From the NCBI GenBank assembly GCA_024742485.1, contig JANSYK010000002.1:1054001-1118000 (forward strand): a DNA stretch of 64,000 bases. The letters run 5' to 3'. This stretch comes from Alphaproteobacteria bacterium (GTDB lineage: Bacteria > Pseudomonadota > Alphaproteobacteria > Rhizobiales > Rhizobiaceae). Both the position numbers and the translations under genes were made by a program. Under the pieces are notes generated by a model. It had not been told where the DNA came from and ran no database searches. It saw only the letters and a program-made list of their open reading frames with translations. Shown here piece by piece: positions 63,792-64,000 of the stretch. How positions within the stretch are numbered: position 1 is the stretch's first letter; each line of letters opens with the position of its first letter.

Positions 63792-64000
63792 CTAGGCCGC
63801 CTCGCCAATACGCTCGCCAGCCCCGAAACGCCCATAGAACGTCTCGCCGTTTTTGGCCATTTCCAGAAGCAGGGGAGTCGGCTTGAAATGATTGCCGTGG
63901 CGGGTTGCCAGATCCGCGCACATGTCGACAAATGCCTGAACCCCGAGACCGTCGATATAGGACACGGCCCCGCCCGTATAGGGAGCAAATCCAAAGCCAA
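63792..64000 (-). CDS. 3-hydroxyacyl-CoA dehydrogenase/enoyl-CoA hydratase (FadB/FadJ-type), C-terminal end
   Basis: The minus-strand frame is open from the window edge to TAG at 63792-63794, giving the last 68 residues. They read GFGFAPYTGGAVSYIDGLG, then AFVDMCADLATRHGNHF, then LLLEMAKNGETFYGRFG, which is the C-terminus of multifunctional fatty-acid oxidation proteins (GFAPYTGGPLSYID and FYGRF are the conserved parts). The enzyme works in beta-oxidation. Its start lies outside the window, so FadB and FadJ cannot be told apart. Confidence 0.85.
   Translation of the reverse strand, partial: GFGFAPYTGGAVSYIDGLGVQAFVDMCADLATRHGNHFKPTPLLLEMAKNGETFYGRFGAGERIGEAA

Overview
The window looks like chromosomal DNA of an alphaproteobacterium, most likely Hyphomicrobiales (Rhizobiales-like, possibly marine). 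The signs are a GcrA cell-cycle regulator, a SAM-II riboswitch in front of metZ, a class I lysyl-tRNA synthetase, a DUF1127 micro-protein, two TRAP transporters of different classes, and the rhizobial-type genes apaG, metZ and dcd. No phage, transposase, integrase, rRNA or CRISPR is visible. The only tRNA-like sequence is a decayed tRNA-Gly(CCC) fragment at 47703-47770.

Layout. 0-2.5 kb: end of a catabolic operon (isochorismatase-fold protein, isocitrate-lyase/PEP-mutase family enzyme, FAD dehydrogenase). 2.5-8.2 kb: a very large winged-helix/cyclase-like/AAA/TPR regulator, divergent from a 1-Cys peroxiredoxin, a secreted protein, a DUF1127 protein and a GNAT. 8.2-13.8 kb: sulfatase plus TAXI-type TRAP transporter under a divergent LysR gene, probably organosulfate uptake. 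13.8-18.0 kb: gcrA, argD, argF, hslO. 18.1-19.4 kb: a beta-barrel-like envelope protein.

19.5-27.1 kb is the least explained part. On the plus strand three consecutive genes each carry one zinc ribbon with identical spacing (CX2C-X10-CX2C). The first is a 1333-residue multi-pass membrane protein with a duplicated Cys module, low-complexity linkers and a C-terminal papain/C39-like domain, so it resembles a polymorphic toxin or a surface peptidase. Divergently lie a secreted six-Cys protein and a protein whose C-terminus resembles domains seen in immunity proteins. This is the best candidate for an undescribed system.

27.2-32.2 kb: an RND efflux pair preceded by a 26-codon leader ORF with a near-perfect Shine-Dalgarno. 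32.3-34.2 kb: trkH and apaG. 34.4-44.3 kb: a block between apaG and metZ with a CDP-alcohol phosphatidyltransferase, a hemolysin III family protein, a prolyl aminopeptidase, an XRE-cupin regulator with a large palindromic operator, a 2-oxoacid dehydrogenase complex whose E2 is split over two genes, and a DctPQM TRAP transporter with a MarR regulator. 44.3-50.2 kb: metZ with promoter, SAM-II riboswitch and terminator, then dcd, a NaChBac-like channel, and mtnA-mtnK (methionine salvage). 50.5-64 kb: a periplasmic binding protein, a sterol-desaturase-family protein, TerB, lysK, a nuclease-like protein with an S24-type repressor, an ABC-2 exporter, an AraC regulator with two SDR enzymes, DUF1992, a repeat-bounded hairpin-rich element, an XAT acetyltransferase, a secreted protein and the C-terminus of a FadB/FadJ-type enzyme.

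How genes work together: metZ, mtnK and mtnA are all in sulfur amino acid metabolism. The sulfatase-TAXI and aco-like/DctPQM blocks look like regulated catabolic units with their own transporters. Several regulators (LysR, XRE-cupin, MarR, AraC, S24) sit beside the genes they probably control.
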